DNA of 8,890 nucleotides. Source: CAG-791 sp963591995 (GTDB lineage Bacteria; Bacillota; Clostridia; Lachnospirales; Lachnospiraceae). The notes under the pieces are model-generated. The model ran no database searches and was not told the DNA's origin. It saw nothing but the letters and a program-made list of their open reading frames with translations. Shown here in pieces: positions 6,015-8,890 of this stretch. The DNA is taken from positions 1-8,890 of the forward strand of contig CAVAUJ010000086.1 of assembly GCA_963591995.1 (NCBI GenBank), in the 5' to 3' direction. The translations under genes were made by a program, and so were the position numbers. Each line of letters opens with the position of its first letter. The first letter of the stretch is position 1.

Positions 6015-6052
6015 AAAAGGCTCTGCCGACCTTTCGGTCGGCAGAGCCTTTT
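6015..6052. terminator. Bidirectional terminator between convergent operons
   Basis: A perfect 17-bp stem (6015-6031 with 6036-6052) closes a TTTC loop. The GC-rich core GGCTCTGCCGACC is flanked by AAAA on the left and TTTT on the right, so it works as an intrinsic terminator from both sides. It lies 13 bases after the carboxypeptidase stop and 42 bases beyond the DUF3048 gene stop, serving both convergent transcripts. Confidence 0.93.
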
Positions 6053-6094
6053 GAGTGGGTGAATTCGGTTTGTTCGAAATGCCTTGAAATGCAA

Positions 6095-7267
6095 TCAATT
6101 GCCGGAAGAAGGAAGGATGTCAGAGCCGTCTACCGTGAAGCCAACGTCGTCCTTCAAAACGCAGACCATGGTCTTTCCGGTGTTCAAAGTGATTTCGTCT
6201 CCGTTGTCATCGTAATATTTGGTCGGGCCGTAGTCGCTGTCCTTGGTCCAGGTAACATGGATCATTTTGCCTTCGGTGATGAACATGCCGTCGTGCGTGT
6301 TGTCATGCATCTGGAAGGCAAGATAGCCGTTGTCATCACGAACCTCGTAATAAGCCCACTGCACCAGAATGTTCTCAAAGGCGAGCTGTGTTCCGGTGGT
6401 GCCGTCTACCTGCGGTTCACCGTAGATGCTGCGGTAATACAGGTGGTCATCCGAATTGTATTCGAACACCGGCGTGTCGGCAGGGTATGCATCGGAGAAA
6501 TCCAGCTTTGTCGCATCCACGGCGGAATCATAGCTCTCCAGCGTATTCTTGTTGGAGGCAGAGGTGAACCGGTAGTGGCTCTGGTCCTTGTAATCCGAGA
6601 ATACATCGTCGCGGTAGGTCAGGGAGAAACCGGCGGTATCGCAGGCAGCGAGAAGCTTTTCGCTGCTGGTGTAAGCGGTGTGCTCCGAGGCACGGCCATC
6701 CGGATTCTCACGGAAGAACGCGTCATAGCTGTCGCCGAGTTCTCCGCCGACACCGTTGATGTTCTGCACATCGTCACGGGTCAGAATATCCTTTACGTAT
6801 ACAATGGGTCCTCCGAAGTGGACAATGATCGAATCGTACTCCAATGCAGGATAGACAAAATAATCACGGATACTGCGGATGTTGCCGATTTTATCCAGAT
6901 TCTTCCAGTCCTTCATAATGGCCATCTGACGGCTCATGCCATCCTCTTCCAGAATTTCATAGAAGATATCGACCTGGTCATAGCCATACTGTGGCATGGC
7001 CTCTTTGTTGATGGGATACATGACAGCAATGGGACGCTGATCGTAGAGCTCCTCATCGATCCATTCATTGGTAAGCTGGCTGCGGACCTTTCCCTCCGGA
7101 GCTTCCTCTTCCGTGGGTGTTTCGGTCTGCGTTTCCGCTGCGGAGGTATCTTCCTCGGGGATGGCCTCGGAAATGGAATAGCTTTCGTTTTCCTCGGAAC
7201 CGCATCCGGACAGGAGCAAAGAGGCAGCGGTGATGCCGGTCAAGAGCAGCGCGGTTAATTTCTTCAT
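6095..7267 (-). CDS. DUF3048 (YerB-type) lipoprotein
   Basis: This 390-residue lipoprotein has a signal peptide with the lipobox LLSGC, so Cys22 should be lipidated and the protein held on the outer face of the membrane. A Glu/Thr/Ser-rich spacer (24-60) precedes the DUF3048 domain. The family N-terminal pattern is visible in RPIAVMYPIN (78-87), the segment YDQVDIFYEILEEDGMSRQM (96-115), IGNIRSIRDYF (127-137) and EYDSIIVHFGG (143-153). The C-terminal domain ends with the GKMIHVTWTK-type segment (333-342) and TGKTMVCVL (363-371). The biochemical role of the family is not established; B. subtilis YerB is the reference member. The ATG at 7267 has a strong GGAAGAAAGGA site. It follows the DUF212 gene by 42 bases and is the last gene of the leftward operon. 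Confidence 0.9.
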   Translation of the reverse strand: MKKLTALLLTGITAASLLLSGCGSEENESYSISEAIPEEDTSAAETQTETPTEEEAPEGKVRSQLTNEWIDEELYDQRPIAVMYPINKEAMPQYGYDQVDIFYEILEEDGMSRQMAIMKDWKNLDKIGNIRSIRDYFVYPALEYDSIIVHFGGPIVYVKDILTRDDVQNINGVGGELGDSYDAFFRENPDGRASEHTAYTSSEKLLAACDTAGFSLTYRDDVFSDYKDQSHYRFTSASNKNTLESYDSAVDATKLDFSDAYPADTPVFEYNSDDHLYYRSIYGEPQVDGTTGTQLAFENILVQWAYYEVRDDNGYLAFQMHDNTHDGMFITEGKMIHVTWTKDSDYGPTKYYDDNGDEITLNTGKTMVCVLKDDVGFTVDGSDILPSSGN

Positions 7268-7309
7268 CTTTTCCTTTCTTCCTTTCTGAGCCGCAGGAGA
7301 TCTGCAGCT

Positions 7310-7777
7310 CTACCACATACACACGAGAGCGCCGAGGAGCAATCCGATGATGGCGCCCACCAGAACCTGGAGAGGCGTGTGTCCCACGAATTCCTTGAAA
7401 TTCTCCATGGGTGTTCTCGTTTGCAGCACGTTTCCCATATTAAACCACTGATCGATGATCTCGTTCAATACCTTTGCCTGTTCGCCGGTTTCTCTGCGCA
7501 CGCCCATGGCATCGTACATGACGATGAAGGCGAAAAAGCAGGTCATCGGGAATTCAAAGCCGCGAACACCGTAGGTCAGTGCCGTGGACATCACCAGAGC
7601 ACAGACGGTGGCAGAATGTGCGCTGGGCATTCCGCCGGCGCCGATGATGCGCTCCCAGTTAAATTCATGGTTGATGATAAAGTACAGGATGGTTTTGCTC
7701 GTCTGTGCGATCAGCCAGCTGCAGGCAGCGGCAACGAACAGGGGGTTGCCCAGAATCCCACGAAAAAATTCGATCAC
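7310..7777 (-). CDS. DUF212 / divergent PAP2 family membrane protein (YuiD-like)
   Basis: This 155-residue protein has four likely membrane segments (about 10-33, 52-70, 74-91 and 134-153). Family landmarks are GGMPSAHSA (48-56), YDAMGVRRETG (88-98) and GHTPLQVLVGA (132-142). These echo the SxxxH and H motifs of PAP2 acid phosphatases, which act on membrane-bound phosphate esters, but no member's substrate is known to me, so enzymatic activity is an inference. The start is GTG at 7777, overlapping the rmlD TGA by four bases (GTGA), a translational coupling arrangement. Length is normal for the family. It sits between an envelope-sugar enzyme and a lipoprotein, consistent with an envelope role. 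Confidence 0.92.
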   Translation of the reverse strand: MIEFFRGILGNPLFVAAACSWLIAQTSKTILYFIINHEFNWERIIGAGGMPSAHSATVCALVMSTALTYGVRGFEFPMTCFFAFIVMYDAMGVRRETGEQAKVLNEIIDQWFNMGNVLQTRTPMENFKEFVGHTPLQVLVGAIIGLLLGALVCMW

Positions 7778-8667
7778 GCCTTGTACCCCATTTCTGTCAT
7801 GTAGACATCCAGTGCATCCTTCCAGTCGGCATACACATGATCGGTTGTCAGTCGGAGCATGTAATTGTCCAGAATCGAGTAATGCGGGCGGGGAGCGGAC
7901 TGCGGATTGACCGCCTGATACTCCTCCGTGCTGACACTGACAACGTTGGTGGAGAGTCCGGCCAGGCGATAGATCTCTCTGGTAAAGTCATCCCAGCTGG
8001 TAAAGCCCTCACAGGTTCCGTGGAAGAGGCCGTAATTGTCCGTCGGCAGCAGGTAGGCAATGGCCTTGGCCAGCTCCCGGGTGCTGGTGGGAGAACCGAA
8101 CTGATCGTCGACGACCGTGACCGTATCGTGGGTCTTTGCTACGTTCAGCATCGTGCGGACGAAATTCTTGCCCTCTCCGTAGAGCCACGCCGTGCGGATA
8201 ATGAAATAATCACGCGCAAATTCGCGGACAAAGTTCTCTCCGGCGAGCTTCGTGATGCCGTAGACGCTCTTGGGTCCAACCGGATCGAATTCCGTGAGCG
8301 GCTGCTCGGAAGTGCCGGGGAACACATAGTCGGTGGAAATGTGAACCAGCTTTGCCTGATGGCGGGTTGCCGCAATAGCCAGATTCCGCGGACCGATGGC
8401 GTTGATCTTGTAATTCAGGTCAACATGTGTCTGCGCGGCATCCACAGCGGTGTAGGCCGCACAGTTGATGATGGCATAGGGCTTTACCTCGTCGGCAAAG
8501 GACAGAACATCCGCCACATTGGTGATATCCAGCAGCCTGTCAACTCGTACAAAGCCGGGATCGGACACATCGGTATTCACGAGCCGGTAATCCGGATTGT
8601 CACCGAGAAGCTTGTTTACAGCGATCCCCAACTGTCCGTTGCAGCCCGTTACAATAATGTTCTTCAT
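7774..8667 (-). CDS. rmlD: dTDP-4-dehydrorhamnose reductase
   Basis: This 297-residue short-chain dehydrogenase/reductase performs the last step of dTDP-L-rhamnose synthesis, NAD(P)H-dependent reduction of dTDP-4-dehydro-L-rhamnose, supplying rhamnose for cell-wall polysaccharide. The nucleotide-binding GCNGQLG is at residues 8-14, STDYVF at 111-116, the catalytic YGITK (Tyr136, Lys140) follows, and RTAWLYGEG is at 158-166. The C-terminal PRPxxSxLDN pattern (259-268) is typical of RmlD. ATG 8667 has AAGGGG about 10 bases upstream; the in-frame TTG at 8673 would sit too close to that site. No rmlA, rmlB or rmlC is in the window, so the gene is separated from the rest of its pathway here. It is the first gene of the leftward operon. 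Confidence 0.95.
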   Translation of the reverse strand: MKNIIVTGCNGQLGIAVNKLLGDNPDYRLVNTDVSDPGFVRVDRLLDITNVADVLSFADEVKPYAIINCAAYTAVDAAQTHVDLNYKINAIGPRNLAIAATRHQAKLVHISTDYVFPGTSEQPLTEFDPVGPKSVYGITKLAGENFVREFARDYFIIRTAWLYGEGKNFVRTMLNVAKTHDTVTVVDDQFGSPTSTRELAKAIAYLLPTDNYGLFHGTCEGFTSWDDFTREIYRLAGLSTNVVSVSTEEYQAVNPQSAPRPHYSILDNYMLRLTTDHVYADWKDALDVYMTEMGYKA

Positions 8668-8707
8668 AAACAACTATCCCCTTTCGGATCAAAACGCATA
8701 CAAACCA

Positions 8708-8716
8708 ATTATAGCA
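8708..8716 (-). promoter_or_regulatory. Candidate extended -10 promoter for rmlD operon
   Basis: On the minus strand TGCTATAAT is a perfect TATAAT with the TGn extension, placed so that transcription would begin near 8700, about 33 bases ahead of the rmlD ATG. The -35 position (8736-8731) reads TAAAAA and is poor, which extended -10 promoters tolerate. Confidence 0.6.
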
Positions 8717-8719
8717 TTA

Positions 8720-8890
8720 TGAGGCAGACATTTTTAGTCTCATTCCAGTGCTTTCGTTGTAGTACTGCAGCGAAAGGTTGCCGGTACAGCTGTCGGGTAA
8801 GCGACGGGTCCTGGCGGAGTTGTCCAATCAGGGGACACTCTCGTTCCGTGCTCGGACCTAGCGGTGCTAAGCTCGCAAAATACGCTCGCA
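8720..8890. other. Non-coding region with clustered inverted repeats
   Basis: No credible gene is seen. A near-palindrome at 8751-8776 pairs CTTTCG with CGAAAG and continues inward with two G-U pairs. A second hairpin pairs 8817-8825 with 8833-8840 (GAG.TGTCC with GGACACTC, one bulged T) and is enclosed by GGTCC (8807-8811) and GGACC (8854-8858). Neither has a T-run, so they do not look like terminators. The stretch lies upstream of the candidate rmlD promoter and continues past the window edge. It may be another intergenic repeat or the end of a structured RNA. Confidence 0.5.

Noticed and set aside
6005..7258. Open + strand frame of 417 codons antisense to the DUF3048 gene
   Set aside because: The opposite strand has a lipobox, strong ribosome binding site and family motifs; this frame starts in the terminator hairpin.
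8751..8776. Near-palindrome as a terminator
   Set aside because: No T-run follows on either strand and no gene ends next to it within the window.
1..8890. CRISPR array, tRNA or rRNA genes
   Set aside because: No regularly spaced repeat series, cloverleaf-like segment or conserved rRNA stretch was seen.

Overview
The window looks like chromosomal DNA of a Clostridia-type Firmicute, most likely a Lachnospiraceae member. This is an inference from moderately high GC, strong AAAGGA-type ribosome binding sites, consensus sigma-A-type promoters and the protein families present (CsoR, FtsH, TrmB, DUF3048 lipoprotein, DUF212/divergent PAP2). No sequence search could be run. There are eight confident protein genes and one small gene of lower certainty. 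I see no tRNA, rRNA, CRISPR array or transposase gene.

Layout: (1) 1-62 is the truncated right half of a palindromic repeat. (2) 63-991 holds a leftward csoR-type copper-sensing repressor with a consensus promoter and two perfect-arm CsoR-like operators, followed by a rightward orphan protein resembling the middle part of FakA/YloV. (3) 1061-1109 is a strong bidirectional terminator hairpin. (4) 1113-1286 is a complete copy of the palindromic repeat, ending 13 bases beyond the ftsH stop codon. (5) 1300-3231 is ftsH, leftward. (6) 3366-6001 is a rightward operon of trmB, trxA and a membrane-anchored D-Ala-D-Ala carboxypeptidase, closed by a bidirectional terminator at 6015-6052. (7) 8667-6095 is a leftward operon of rmlD, a DUF212 membrane protein and a DUF3048 lipoprotein, with a candidate promoter near 8708-8716. 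(8) 8720-8890 is non-coding but rich in inverted repeats.

Most genes are housekeeping: membrane protein quality control (FtsH), tRNA m7G46 modification (TrmB), cytosolic thiol reduction (TrxA), peptidoglycan trimming (carboxypeptidase) and cell-envelope sugar synthesis (RmlD) with two poorly characterised envelope proteins. The accessory-looking part is 1-1286. There a copper regulator without copper genes and an orphan FakA-like fragment are bracketed by two direct copies of a ~170-bp palindromic element. Both copies lie immediately 3' of a leftward gene and in the same orientation. This element is the best candidate for something undescribed; the csoR operator layout and the orphan FakA-like protein come next.
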